DNA of 33,508 bases from an uncultured Clostridium sp. (GTDB lineage Bacteria; Bacillota; Clostridia; Lachnospirales; Lachnospiraceae), in the NCBI GenBank assembly GCA_900551135.1, contig URUX01000004.1, forward strand, positions 1-33,508. The letters are read 5' to 3'. Each line of letters begins with the position of its first letter. The stretch's first letter is position 1. Both the position numbers and the translations under genes were made by a program. The notes beneath the pieces are model-generated. The model did not search any database and had not been told where the DNA came from. It saw only the letters and a list, made by a program, of their open reading frames with translations. This document shows positions 8,321-16,139 of the stretch, piece after piece.

Positions 8321-8366
8321 AAAAGCCCTCCTGTTCTGATTCATAAGAATCTGCTGTTTGAACTAT

Positions 8367-8395
8367 ACTATAATATGGGCAGAATTGAAAATCAA
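8367..8395 (-). promoter_or_regulatory. Sigma-A promoter of the hxlR-like gene
   Basis: Read on the minus strand, TTGATT (8395-8390), a 17-nt spacer and TATAGT (8372-8367) form a good promoter about 47 bases before the ATG. It lies back to back with the ATPase promoter. Confidence 0.6.
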
Positions 8396-8415
8396 GGGAA
8401 ACGGGTAAGTTTTAC

Positions 8416-8443
8416 TTGACTTTTTTTTGGCTGGCTGTATAAT
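8416..8443 (+). promoter_or_regulatory. Sigma-A promoter of the P-type ATPase gene
   Basis: TTGACT at 8416-8421, a 16-nt spacer and a perfect TATAAT at 8438-8443 make a near-consensus promoter 57 bases before the ATPase start. Such a strong promoter on a pump gene suggests control by a repressor. Confidence 0.8.
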
Positions 8444-8500
8444 AGGTTCAGTAAGACATATATGAATAAATGCTCACATGATGAAATGAGGAGGAACGAC

Positions 8501-10396
8501 ATGACGAAAAAGCAGAAAAAAGTGCTGATCCGTATTATCATAACGGCAATTCTGATGATAGGACTGGAATTTAGCCCTGTAGAAGGATATGGACGGTTTC
8601 TATTGTATCTGATTCCCTATGGAATCATAGGCTACGATATTTTAAGAAAAGCCTTTCGGGGAATTGTAAACCGTCAGGTTTTTGACGAAAACTTTTTAAT
8701 GGCAGTAGCTACAGTTGGAGCCATGGCTATAGGTCTTTTAGATACCGGCGATTATGTAGAAGCTATTTCAGTTATGCTTTTATACCAGATTGGAGAACTC
8801 TTCCAAAGCTATGCGGTAGGAAAAAGCAGGAAAAACATCAGCGCTCTTATGGATATTCGTCCGGATTATGCCAATATCGAAGAGGATGGAAAGCTGAAAA
8901 AAGTAGATCCGGATGACGTTGCGGTAGGAACGGTAATTGTGGTACACCCAGGAGAAAAAGTTCCCCTTGACGGAATCATTGTAGAAGGAAAATCCAGCTT
9001 AAACACCAGCGCACTGACGGGAGAAAGTCTTCCAAGAGAGGTAAATACAGGAGACGAAGTCATCAGCGGATGCGTGAATATGACCAGGGTATTAAAGATT
9101 CAGACGACAAAAGAGTTTGAGGAATCTACAGTTTCCAAGATTCTGGAACTGGTGGAGAATTCCAGTTCCAGAAAATCCAAATCAGAGGCGTTTATTTCTA
9201 AATTTGCCAAGTATTATACGCCTGCAGTCTGCTACAGTGCCCTTGCATTAGCTCTGCTTCCGCCTCTGGTTCAGATGGTATTTATGGGAACGGCTCCCCA
9301 GTGGAGCCAGTGGCTGTACCGGGCTCTTACATTCCTTGTTATCAGCTGTCCATGTGCATTGGTAATCAGTATTCCTCTTAGCTTTTTTGCAGGAATTGGC
9401 GGTGCCAGCAGAGAGGGAATTCTGGTAAAAGGCTCCAATTATCTGGAAACACTGTCAAAGACCAAAACAGTTGTGTTTGATAAGACAGGAACGCTGACCC
9501 AGGGCGTTTTTGTGGTAAATGGCATCCATCACAATGAACTGGAAAATCAGAAGATTTTAGAGTTTGCAGCGTTGGCTGAAAGTGCGTCTACCCATCCGAT
9601 CAGCAAGAGCATACAGAGAGAATACGGACAGGAACTGGACTGCTCCCGGGTACGGGATATTGAGGAAATCAGCGGAAGCGGCGTGATGGCTGTGGTAGAC
9701 GGCCATCAGGTAGCAGCCGGAAATGCCAAGCTGATGAATAAACTGAATGTTCCCTACATTGAGTGCCGTTCGATAGGAACTATCGTTCATATGGCAATTG
9801 ATGGAAAATATGCAGGCCATATTGTGATTTCTGATATTATCAAGCCAAATGCAAAACAGGTGATTCAGACACTGAAGGCAGCCGGAGTGGAAGAAACGGT
9901 AATGCTGACCGGAGATTCCAAACGGGTAGCAGATCGGGTTGCCGCTGATCTGGGAATAGACAGAGTGTACAGTGAACTGCTGCCGGCTGATAAGGTGGAA
10001 CGGGTAGAGGAACTGCTGCAGGAAAAGCAGGGTGAAAATAAGAAAAAAAATAAGATTGTATTTGTAGGTGACGGCATCAACGATGCTCCGGCTCTGTCCA
10101 GAGCAGATATTGGTATTGCCATGGGCGCTCTGGGATCCGATGCAGCTATTGAGGCAGCCGATATTGTGCTGATGGATGATGATCCGTTAAAGATTGCAAA
10201 GGCCATTAAGATTTCCAGAAAGTGTCTGAGGATTGTATATCAGAATATTATCTTTGCTCTGGGCATTAAGGCAGTCTGCCTGGTTCTGGGTGCCTTCGGC
10301 ATCGCCAACATGTGGCTGGCAATTTTCGCCGATGTAGGAGTAATGGTGCTGGCGGTTCTGAATGCTATCCGGGCTCTGTTTGTGAAAAGGCTGTAA
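8501..10396 (+). CDS. P1B-2-type Zn/Cd/Pb-exporting ATPase
   Basis: This 631-residue integral membrane ATPase shows the full P-type set: TGES (173-176), the metal-binding CPC in a membrane helix (283-285), DKTGTLT with the phosphorylated Asp 327, the P1B hallmark HP (365-366), MLTGD and GDGINDAP (523-530). Near the end, Lys 590 in QNIIFALGIK and Asp 611 in FADVGVM are 21 residues apart, like the Lys/Asp pair specific to Zn/Cd/Pb pumps of the ZntA/CadA group. It therefore probably exports Zn2+, Cd2+ or Pb2+. The N-terminal HMA metal-binding domain (GMTCxxC) is absent. The start at 8501 follows GAGGAGG with 6-nt spacing; an upstream ATG at 8462 is less likely. The divergent HxlR-type gene is the nearest regulator. 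Confidence 0.95.
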   Translation: MTKKQKKVLIRIIITAILMIGLEFSPVEGYGRFLLYLIPYGIIGYDILRKAFRGIVNRQVFDENFLMAVATVGAMAIGLLDTGDYVEAISVMLLYQIGELFQSYAVGKSRKNISALMDIRPDYANIEEDGKLKKVDPDDVAVGTVIVVHPGEKVPLDGIIVEGKSSLNTSALTGESLPREVNTGDEVISGCVNMTRVLKIQTTKEFEESTVSKILELVENSSSRKSKSEAFISKFAKYYTPAVCYSALALALLPPLVQMVFMGTAPQWSQWLYRALTFLVISCPCALVISIPLSFFAGIGGASREGILVKGSNYLETLSKTKTVVFDKTGTLTQGVFVVNGIHHNELENQKILEFAALAESASTHPISKSIQREYGQELDCSRVRDIEEISGSGVMAVVDGHQVAAGNAKLMNKLNVPYIECRSIGTIVHMAIDGKYAGHIVISDIIKPNAKQVIQTLKAAGVEETVMLTGDSKRVADRVAADLGIDRVYSELLPADKVERVEELLQEKQGENKKKNKIVFVGDGINDAPALSRADIGIAMGALGSDAAIEAADIVLMDDDPLKIAKAIKISRKCLRIVYQNIIFALGIKAVCLVLGAFGIANMWLAIFADVGVMVLAVLNAIRALFVKRL

Positions 10397-10494
10397 TCAT
10401 GGTTACTTTTTTGTGCCTTCTTTTCAAACGTTAAAAAATCGGTTACAATGGGATTATAACTTGAAAACGGAGTGGAAAATGAGGAGGTACAGTT

Positions 10495-11766
10495 ATGTTC
10501 CAGGAACACGCAGCAGAACTTCTGCGCAGCCACGCAGAGAAATCATATACCAGACAGGTTGTGAAAATTAATGACAGGATTCAGATATATGTAGGCTACG
10601 GACACAGCAACAGCATTGTAATCGAAGGGGATACATCCCTGATTCTGGTGGATGCCCTGGACTCCGATGAACGGGCCAGACGCCTTAGACAGGAGTTAGA
10701 CGAAACGTATCACAAACCGGTAAAGACGATTATTTATACCCATGGTCATCCGGACCACAGAGGCGGGGCCGGGGCATTTAAAGATGTGGCAGAAGAGATT
10801 ATTGCCTTTGCTCCCAGGCGTCCGGTTTTAAAATATACGGAGCGGATTAATGACGTTCTGATGAGACGGACAGTGCGGCAGTTTGGCTATGGACTGACAG
10901 AAGAAGAATGTATTACCCAGGGTATCGGCATCCGGGAAGGAAAGGCAGTGGGGGATGGAACGTATGACTTTCTGCCGCCTACGACGATTTATAAGACGGA
11001 AGAACGGGTAGAACGTATCCTTGACGGAGTAAAGATAGAGATGATTTCGGCAGTAGGTGAAACTGACGATCAGATGTTTCTATGGCTTCCGGAGGATCAG
11101 GTGCTTTGCTGCGGAGATAATTATTATGGATGCTGGCCAAACCTCTATGCTATCCGGGGCAGTCAGTACCGCGATATTGCCGCATGGACAGACAGCCTGA
11201 AGGCTATGATGAAATACCCGGCAAAAGCACTTTTGCCAGGCCATACCATGCCGGTTATTGGTCAGGAACAGGTTCAGAAGGTGTTGGCAGGATTTTCCAG
11301 AGCGATTGAGTCCATTCTGCTGCAGACACTGGACTGCATGAATCAGGGAATGACGGAAAGTGAAACCGTAGAAGCCGTAAAGCTTCCAAAAGAATATGAA
11401 GACCTCCCCTGGCTGGGAGAATTTTACGGGACAGTAGAGTGGTCGATCCGTTCGGTTTACCATGGATATTTTGGATGGTTTGACGGAAATGCTACCAACT
11501 TAAGCCGCCTGCCAGATTCAGTCTTTTCCGCAGAACTTTTAAAACTGGCCGGAGCGGACAGGGTACTGGAAGAAGCCAGGGAAAAGCTGTCAGAAGGCCA
11601 GTGGCAGATGGCGCTGCAGCTTGCGGACCTGCTGTTAGAAGCAGGAGAACTTACAGAAGAAGCAAAAACAGTGAAAGCAGAAGGGCTGCTTGCGCTGGGG
11701 AAACGGTGCACCAGCGCCAATGGACGCCACTATTATATTGCAAGTGCAAAAGAATTAACTGAATAA
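10495..11766 (+). CDS. MBL-fold alkylsulfatase-like hydrolase (type III sulfatase family, short form)
   Basis: The 423-residue protein has a metallo-beta-lactamase fold with THGHPDHRGG (His83, His85, Asp87, His88) binding two metal ions, and further family blocks: TVRQFGYGL, GETDDQMFLWLPE, WPNLYAIRGSQYRD, LLPGHTMPV and SVYHGYFGWFDGN. These match the SdsA1/YjcS/BDS1 group that cleaves sulfate from linear alkyl sulfates. The MBL domain is followed by the alkylsulfatase dimerisation region ending RHYYIASAKEL. The C-terminal SCP2-like domain and the signal peptide of classical members are missing, so it is a short, probably cytoplasmic form. The start has AGGAGG 7 bases upstream. The substrate may differ from alkyl sulfates. 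Upstream, 98 bases separate it from the ATPase; I see no clear terminator there. Confidence 0.85.
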   Translation: MFQEHAAELLRSHAEKSYTRQVVKINDRIQIYVGYGHSNSIVIEGDTSLILVDALDSDERARRLRQELDETYHKPVKTIIYTHGHPDHRGGAGAFKDVAEEIIAFAPRRPVLKYTERINDVLMRRTVRQFGYGLTEEECITQGIGIREGKAVGDGTYDFLPPTTIYKTEERVERILDGVKIEMISAVGETDDQMFLWLPEDQVLCCGDNYYGCWPNLYAIRGSQYRDIAAWTDSLKAMMKYPAKALLPGHTMPVIGQEQVQKVLAGFSRAIESILLQTLDCMNQGMTESETVEAVKLPKEYEDLPWLGEFYGTVEWSIRSVYHGYFGWFDGNATNLSRLPDSVFSAELLKLAGADRVLEEAREKLSEGQWQMALQLADLLLEAGELTEEAKTVKAEGLLALGKRCTSANGRHYYIASAKELTE

Positions 11767-11770
11767 AGAA

Positions 11771-12655
11771 TTAGAGATGTGCAGCGGCCTTCTCCTCAGT
11801 TTTGGATTTATATTCCTGAGGGGACAGGCCGTATTCTTTTTTGAAAGCCCGGTAAAAGCAGGAATAGTCCTTAAACCCATAGCGGGAGCAGGCCTGCGTG
11901 ATAGGTTCTCCATTTAAAAAAGCATCCAGACAGAAGGAGATCCGTCGTTTGATGATATACTGATGGATGGGAATTCCGCGGCGCTGTTTGAAGACGCGGG
12001 AAATGTGGTATTTGCTCACATAAACCTGGGAAGCAAGGTAATCCAGAGAAAGATTTCTGCCGATGTTTTCATCAATAATTTTAATAAGAATATCATAGAG
12101 GGATGCTTCCTGCTCTGGAACGGCTTTTTGCTGCTGTTCGAATACCAGACGGCTTAAAAACAGCAGAAAATCGTTAATGCCCAGAGCCAGTTTGGTCGAA
12201 CGCCCAAACCGATCCGATGTAAACTCCTCAATTAACCCCTGCATTTTTTGCTGGATCGAATGAAATAAAGCCGCATTGCAGTGATAGTGGTACTGTTGGT
12301 TTAACTGTGCCATTTCCAGTCCATAGGTACAGATAGGACTGCTTTTGGAAAGCTGTTCAAAGTAGTCAGCAGAAATTCGCAGAACAAACCGACGTACCGA
12401 TTCCCAACTGGGATTACAGGACAGATGGTGTGACAGTCCTGCCGGTATGAAAACAATATCCCCGGAAAATAATTTATGGGGAGTTTCATCCAGGTAAATG
12501 GTAAGTCCGCCGTCTAAGAGAAGAGAAAATTCATGGAAGTCATGGCGGTGTGGAGAAAAACTGGCAGGGACTGTGTCACAGGCATATTGAAGTTCAAACG
12601 CATGATGGTTCACAAAGGAATTTACAGGAGATACAAAAAAATGATTATTTGACAT
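11771..12655 (-). CDS. AraC-family regulator with N-terminal cupin domain, divergent from the TRAP operon
   Basis: The start at 12655 (MSNNHFFVSP) follows AGGAGG with 6-nt spacing on the minus strand; the in-frame ATG at 12700 lacks a site. The 294-residue protein has an N-terminal cupin-like sensor (SPHRHDFHEFSLLLDGGLTI, SGDIVFIPAGLSHHL). The C-terminal AraC domain carries two helix-turn-helix motifs (LDYLASQVYVSKYHISRVFKQ and ITQACSRYGFKDYSCFYRAFKKEYGLSPQEY). The cupin domain normally binds a small sugar or acid ligand. The gene is divergent from the TRAP transporter genes and 175 bases separate the two starts, so it most likely activates that operon in response to the transported compound. 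Its stop lies 4 bases from that of the convergent MBL gene. Confidence 0.93.
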   Translation of the reverse strand: MSNNHFFVSPVNSFVNHHAFELQYACDTVPASFSPHRHDFHEFSLLLDGGLTIYLDETPHKLFSGDIVFIPAGLSHHLSCNPSWESVRRFVLRISADYFEQLSKSSPICTYGLEMAQLNQQYHYHCNAALFHSIQQKMQGLIEEFTSDRFGRSTKLALGINDFLLFLSRLVFEQQQKAVPEQEASLYDILIKIIDENIGRNLSLDYLASQVYVSKYHISRVFKQRRGIPIHQYIIKRRISFCLDAFLNGEPITQACSRYGFKDYSCFYRAFKKEYGLSPQEYKSKTEEKAAAHL

Positions 12656-12745
12656 AAAAAACCTCCTGAAATGATAAGAAATCATGTTCATTATAATCAT
12701 AGCATAGAATAACCGGTTCAGACGGTTAAAGTAATGTTAAGTTTT

Positions 12746-12764
12746 GCAATATGAGAGGCAATAT
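12746..12764. promoter_or_regulatory. Direct repeat GCAATAT, candidate AraC-type operator
   Basis: GCAATAT occurs at 12746-12752 and again at 12758-12764, with 12-nt periodicity, just upstream of the weak TRAP promoter. AraC-family proteins usually bind direct repeats beside the -35 box. The repeat is short and AT-rich, so this is only suggestive. Confidence 0.3.
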
Positions 12765-12770
12765 TAACAA

Positions 12771-12799
12771 TTCGGATTCTGTATAAGCTGAGATATAAT
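12771..12799 (+). promoter_or_regulatory. Probable activator-dependent promoter of the TRAP operon
   Basis: A perfect -10 box TATAAT (12794-12799) has only a poor -35 match, TTCGGA (12771-12776), 17 nt upstream. A good -10 with a poor -35 is typical of promoters that need an activator, here presumably the divergent AraC protein. Confidence 0.45.
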
Positions 12800-12830
12800 A
12801 AACAAATCAAGAGAAAAGGAGGACTTGAGT

Positions 12831-13859
12831 ATGATTATGAGAAAGAAAAAGTGGCTGCTTTTCAGCGCAGTATGCACAGCAGCAATCCTGGCAGCCGGAT
12901 GCGGATCGGCTTCCGGCGGAAAAGACATTGTCTATGTAGGACACAATCAGGCTTCGGATCATCCAACCAACATTGCTCTGCTGGCTTTTGAAGAGTTTAT
13001 TGAGAGCAGGCTGGGAGACAAGTATGATGTGGAAGTGTATCCAAGTGAACTGCTTGGTTCCCAGACAGACATGGTTCAGCTGACCCAGACGGGAGCCATT
13101 GACATCTGTGTAGCCAGCAACTCCATCCTGGAGACATTTTCTGAGAATTATACATTATTTAATATGCCTTACCTGTTTGCATCAGAAGAGGCATACCATG
13201 CAGCCATGGATGATGAAAGCGTGACTTCCCCGATTTTTGAATCCACCAAAGATGCGGGATTTCAGGCAGTTACCTGGATTGATGCCGGAACCAGAAACTT
13301 CTATACGGTTTCCACCCCCATCAATTCTCCAGCTGATTTAAAGGGTTTGAAAATCCGTGTTCAGCAGTCTCCTACCAACGTTCAGATGATGAGTCTTTTG
13401 GGTGGTTCAGCAACTCCTATGGGATTTGGAGAAGTATATACGGCTCTTCAGTCAAAGGTAATTGACGGAGCAGAAAACAACGAGATGGCCCTGACATCAA
13501 ATGGCCATGGAGATGTGTGCAAGTTCTATTCTTATGATATGCACCAGATGATTCCTGATATTTTAGTGGCAAACAACAAATTCCTGGAGGACATGTCAGC
13601 AGAAGACCGGGCAGTGTTTGAGGAAGGATTTGATTTGGTGAATCAGGTAGAGCGGGAGGAGTGGATCAGGGCTGTTGCCAGCGCAAAGGAAAAGGCAGAG
13701 GACGAACAGCATGTGCAGTTTATGTATCCGGACACCAAACCGTTCCAGGATATCTGCATGCCAATGCATGAGGATTTCTTAAACAGTCATCCGGACATCC
13801 GTCCTATTTACGATAAGATCCAGCAATATAACGCCGAGTATCCGTCGGCTGCAGAGTAG
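12831..13859 (+). CDS. dctP: TRAP transporter substrate-binding lipoprotein (DctP type)
   Basis: The ATG at 12831 has AGGAGG at 12817-12822 with 8-nt spacing; a TTG at 12825 is too close. The 342-residue protein starts with a lipoprotein signal peptide ending at the lipobox LAAGC, so the mature protein is anchored by a lipidated cysteine outside the membrane. DctP features include GSQTDMVQLTQTGAIDI, DLKGLKIRVQ with the Arg that binds the substrate carboxylate, GFGEVYTALQSKVIDGAENN, and a HQMIPDILVANN region. Proteins with the GAENN form often bind C4-dicarboxylates or sugar acids such as uronates, but the ligand cannot be read from sequence. It is the first gene of a dctPQM operon. Confidence 0.95.
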   Translation: MIMRKKKWLLFSAVCTAAILAAGCGSASGGKDIVYVGHNQASDHPTNIALLAFEEFIESRLGDKYDVEVYPSELLGSQTDMVQLTQTGAIDICVASNSILETFSENYTLFNMPYLFASEEAYHAAMDDESVTSPIFESTKDAGFQAVTWIDAGTRNFYTVSTPINSPADLKGLKIRVQQSPTNVQMMSLLGGSATPMGFGEVYTALQSKVIDGAENNEMALTSNGHGDVCKFYSYDMHQMIPDILVANNKFLEDMSAEDRAVFEEGFDLVNQVEREEWIRAVASAKEKAEDEQHVQFMYPDTKPFQDICMPMHEDFLNSHPDIRPIYDKIQQYNAEYPSAAE

Positions 13860-13872
13860 GAGGGGTGAAGGT

Positions 13873-14355
13873 ATGAAAAAACTGCGAAATTTATTAAATA
13901 CCATGCTTCGGGGGCTGGCTGGAATCAGTTTTCTGGCAATGGTAATTTTGACCTGCTGGCAGGTATTTACCCGTTATATTTTAAAAGCTCCTTCAACCTG
14001 GTCAGAAGAACTGGTATCCTACCTGTTTGCCTGGGCCAGCTTAATGGGAGCAGCCATTGTTACCAGCGAACGGGGACATATGAATATACCGATTTTAGTG
14101 GAAAAATGCAGCCCGGTTGGCCAGAAGGTGCTTAACTGCCTGTGCGAACTGATTGCGTTTATTTTCTCCGCAGTGATTTTAGTGTACGGCGGTATCCAGA
14201 TTTCCACCCTGGCCATGGGACAGATGACCTCCTCTCTGGGAGTGCCCATTGGTATTTTTTATATTGTGCTTCCTTTGTGCGGAATTCTAAATATGATTTA
14301 TACGGTTATGAATATGGTAGAAATCGTAAAAGGAACGGAAGGAGAGGTGAAGTAA
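13873..14355 (+). CDS. dctQ: TRAP transporter small permease (DctQ type)
   Basis: This 160-residue protein has four predicted membrane helices and the DctQ pattern: FLAMVILTCWQVFTRYIL, the WSEELVSYLFAWASLMGAA block after helix 1, and RGHMNIPILVEK. DctQ pairs with DctM in the membrane to form the sodium- or proton-driven transporter fed by the DctP lipoprotein. It begins 13 bases after dctP, with a GAGGGG-type ribosome binding site, and its TAA directly abuts the dctM start, so the three genes are one operon. Confidence 0.94.
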   Translation: MKKLRNLLNTMLRGLAGISFLAMVILTCWQVFTRYILKAPSTWSEELVSYLFAWASLMGAAIVTSERGHMNIPILVEKCSPVGQKVLNCLCELIAFIFSAVILVYGGIQISTLAMGQMTSSLGVPIGIFYIVLPLCGILNMIYTVMNMVEIVKGTEGEVK

Positions 14356-15657
14356 ATGGCAATTCAGTCTTTAATGATTATTTTAATAGTTCTGCTGGTA
14401 CTTCTGGCACTGGGAGTGCCCATTGCCTATTCCATCGGTATTTCTTCTCTGGTTGCAATATTGCAGGTAATCCCGTTAGATGTAGCAGTGGTTACCGGAG
14501 CCCAGAGAACCTTTGTAGGTATGAGCAAGTTCAGCCTGACAGCCATTCCGTTTTTTATTCTGGCAGGAAACCTGATGAATCAGGGAGGTATTGCAAAACG
14601 TCTGGTTGATTTTGTTATGGCGCTGTTAGGAAAGCTTCCGGGAGCGCTGCTGGTAACCAATGCAGGAGCCAATGCCCTGTTTGGAGCGATTTCTGGATCA
14701 GCTTCAGCAGCAGCAGCGGCAGTTGGAAGTATGGTAAAAGGCGGAGAGGAAGAGCAGGGATATGACAAGGCTCTTTGTGCGGCAACCAACGGTGCGTCTG
14801 CTCCTTCCGGCCTTCTGATCCCTCCGTCCAATGCGCTGATTACGTATTCGCTGGCTTCCGGCGGAACTTCAGTTGCAGCTTTGTTTATGGCTGGATATGT
14901 TCCGGGAATTTTGTGGACCGTGTGCTGTATTGTGGTGTGTATTTTCCTTGCCCGAAAGATGGGATATAAAGGAGAAAAGGGAACATACAACTGGAAGAAT
15001 CTCTGGATATGCACTTACCGCGCGATTCCGGCTCTGTCCCTGATTGTCGTGGTAATCGGCGGTATTATTGGCGGTATTTTTACGGCGACAGAGGGCGCTG
15101 CCATTGCAGTGGTATATGCGCTGATTCTGGGAATCTTATATAAAAACATTACCTTAAAATCTTTCTGGCAGATTGTGGTAGACAGTGCCAAGATGAGCGG
15201 CATGGTTGTATTTTTAATTGGCGTGTCCAACATTTTAGGATGGGTAATGGCATTTACCCAGATTCCTCAGGCAGTTTCGGCCGCTTTGCTGGGACTGACC
15301 AGCAATCAGATATTGATTCTGCTGATTATGAATGTTATTCTGCTGATTGCAGGTACCTTTATGGATGTAACGCCGGCAATTTTGATTTTTACGCCTCTGT
15401 TCCTTCCGATAGTAAAGACATTTGGGATGCATCCGGTTCATTTCGGACTGATTCTGGTTTACAATCTGTGTATCGGAAACATTACTCCTCCGGTAGGAAA
15501 TACTCTGTTTGTAGCCATTAAGGTAGGGGATACATCCCTGCAAAAGACCATGCCGTATATGATGTGGTATTATCTGGCTATTCTGGCAGGCTTGATTTTA
15601 GTTACCTACGTACCGTTTATCAGTACGGGACTGCCGGCTATGATGGGCTTGATTTAA
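14356..15657 (+). CDS. dctM: TRAP transporter large permease (DctM type)
   Basis: The 433-residue protein is strongly hydrophobic with about eleven to twelve membrane segments. Typical DctM sequences are LGVPIAYSIGISSL, TAIPFFILAGNLMNQGGIAKRLVDF, LVTNAGANALFGAISGSASAAAAAVGS, ASAPSGLLIPPSNALITYSLASGGTSV, GTFMDVTPAILIFTPLFLPI and IGNITPPVGNTLF. It is the transport channel of the TRAP system and couples uptake to an ion gradient. The ATG follows the dctQ stop directly, with GGAGAGG 9 bases upstream. A long hairpin terminator 28 bases after the stop closes the operon. No catabolic gene is linked to it, so the substrate must be inferred from the regulator and binding protein. Confidence 0.96.
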   Translation: MAIQSLMIILIVLLVLLALGVPIAYSIGISSLVAILQVIPLDVAVVTGAQRTFVGMSKFSLTAIPFFILAGNLMNQGGIAKRLVDFVMALLGKLPGALLVTNAGANALFGAISGSASAAAAAVGSMVKGGEEEQGYDKALCAATNGASAPSGLLIPPSNALITYSLASGGTSVAALFMAGYVPGILWTVCCIVVCIFLARKMGYKGEKGTYNWKNLWICTYRAIPALSLIVVVIGGIIGGIFTATEGAAIAVVYALILGILYKNITLKSFWQIVVDSAKMSGMVVFLIGVSNILGWVMAFTQIPQAVSAALLGLTSNQILILLIMNVILLIAGTFMDVTPAILIFTPLFLPIVKTFGMHPVHFGLILVYNLCIGNITPPVGNTLFVAIKVGDTSLQKTMPYMMWYYLAILAGLILVTYVPFISTGLPAMMGLI

Positions 15658-15685
15658 TAACCAGTAAGTAAATAAGGCTATTTGA

Positions 15686-15753
15686 AAACCTGCTGTACAG
15701 GCCAGGATGAGCGAAAAGGAAATGCTCACAGGCGGCTGTACAGCAGGTTTTTT
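15686..15753 (+). terminator. Long rho-independent terminator of the TRAP operon
   Basis: AAACCTGCTGTACAG (15686-15700) pairs perfectly over 15 bp with CTGTACAGCAGGTTT (15736-15750), followed by six T. Inside, GCC/GGC and TGAGC/GCTCA add further pairing, giving an unusually long stem. It also insulates the cobalamin riboswitch promoter, whose -35 box begins 4 bases later. Confidence 0.93.
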
Positions 15754-15756
15754 AAC

Positions 15757-15786
15757 TTGACAGCCGGGATTTGACTGAATTATAAT
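15757..15786 (+). promoter_or_regulatory. Consensus sigma-A promoter of the cobalamin riboswitch-cbi operon
   Basis: TTGACA (15757-15762), an 18-nt spacer and TATAAT (15781-15786) are both perfect boxes. Such a strong promoter fits control after initiation by the riboswitch rather than by a transcription factor. Confidence 0.88.
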
Positions 15787-15797
15787 GAATTTGCAAT

Positions 15798-15985
15798 TTA
15801 ATATGGTGCGGTGCCTGCGATTCATTCCGCAGGAGAATAGGGAAGCGAGGTGAAATTCCTCCGCGGTCACGCCGCTGTAATAGAAGAGTTTCTTCCCAGA
15901 TATGCCACTGGGCGTGAAAGCCAGGGAAGGCAGGAAGAAGCGATGACGCTTAAGCCAGAAGAACTGCCCACCATAGGAAATTTGT
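15798..15985 (+). ncRNA. Cobalamin riboswitch (aptamer)
   Basis: The conserved cobalamin aptamer blocks appear in order: GGTGC (15805), GAATAGGGAA (15834), GAGGTGAAATTCCTCC (15847), GCGGTCACGCCGCTGTAA (15863-15880), GCCACTGG (15904), AAAGCCAGGGAAGGC (15917) and the B12-box-like AAGCCAGAAGAACTGCCC (15952-15969). The element binds adenosylcobalamin or a related corrinoid and turns off downstream genes. Here it lies between a consensus promoter and cbiMNQO, so cobalt uptake should fall when B12 is plentiful. The exact ends are approximate. Confidence 0.95.
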
Positions 15986-16039
15986 GCAGAAAGCTGCGAA
16001 GGACGGCTTTTTGTGCAGACGGCTGATTACCCTGCCGTC

Positions 16040-16085
16040 GGCGCTCTTCATATGTCTGGCAAATGCCAGGAAGGAGCGCTTTTTT
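16040..16085 (+). terminator. Riboswitch expression platform: intrinsic terminator
   Basis: GCGCTC (16041-16046) pairs with GAGCGC (16074-16079), with an inner CTGGC/GCCAG stem-loop (16056-16069), followed by six T (16080-16085). Just upstream, GCCGTC (16034-16039) can pair with GACGGC at either 16002-16007 or 16018-16023, giving possible alternative folds. The terminator ends 54 bases before cbiM, as expected for transcriptional attenuation. Confidence 0.85.
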
Positions 16086-16139
16086 GCGTGAATAGAATGG
16101 TGTGAGATGGGTACACACAAAGAATGAAAGGAGAGTCTT

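Noticed and set aside
8455..8485. A possible ArsR/CzrA-type operator (TGAATAAATGCTCA) after the ATPase promoter
   Set aside because: Only the outer TGA/TCA bases are symmetric, so it is not better than chance.
14142..14609. A 155-residue frame across the dctQ-dctM junction and a 164-residue frame inside cbiM (16124-16618)
   Set aside because: Both are out-of-frame shadows of clear transporter genes, with low-complexity Ser/Gly/Arg-rich translations.
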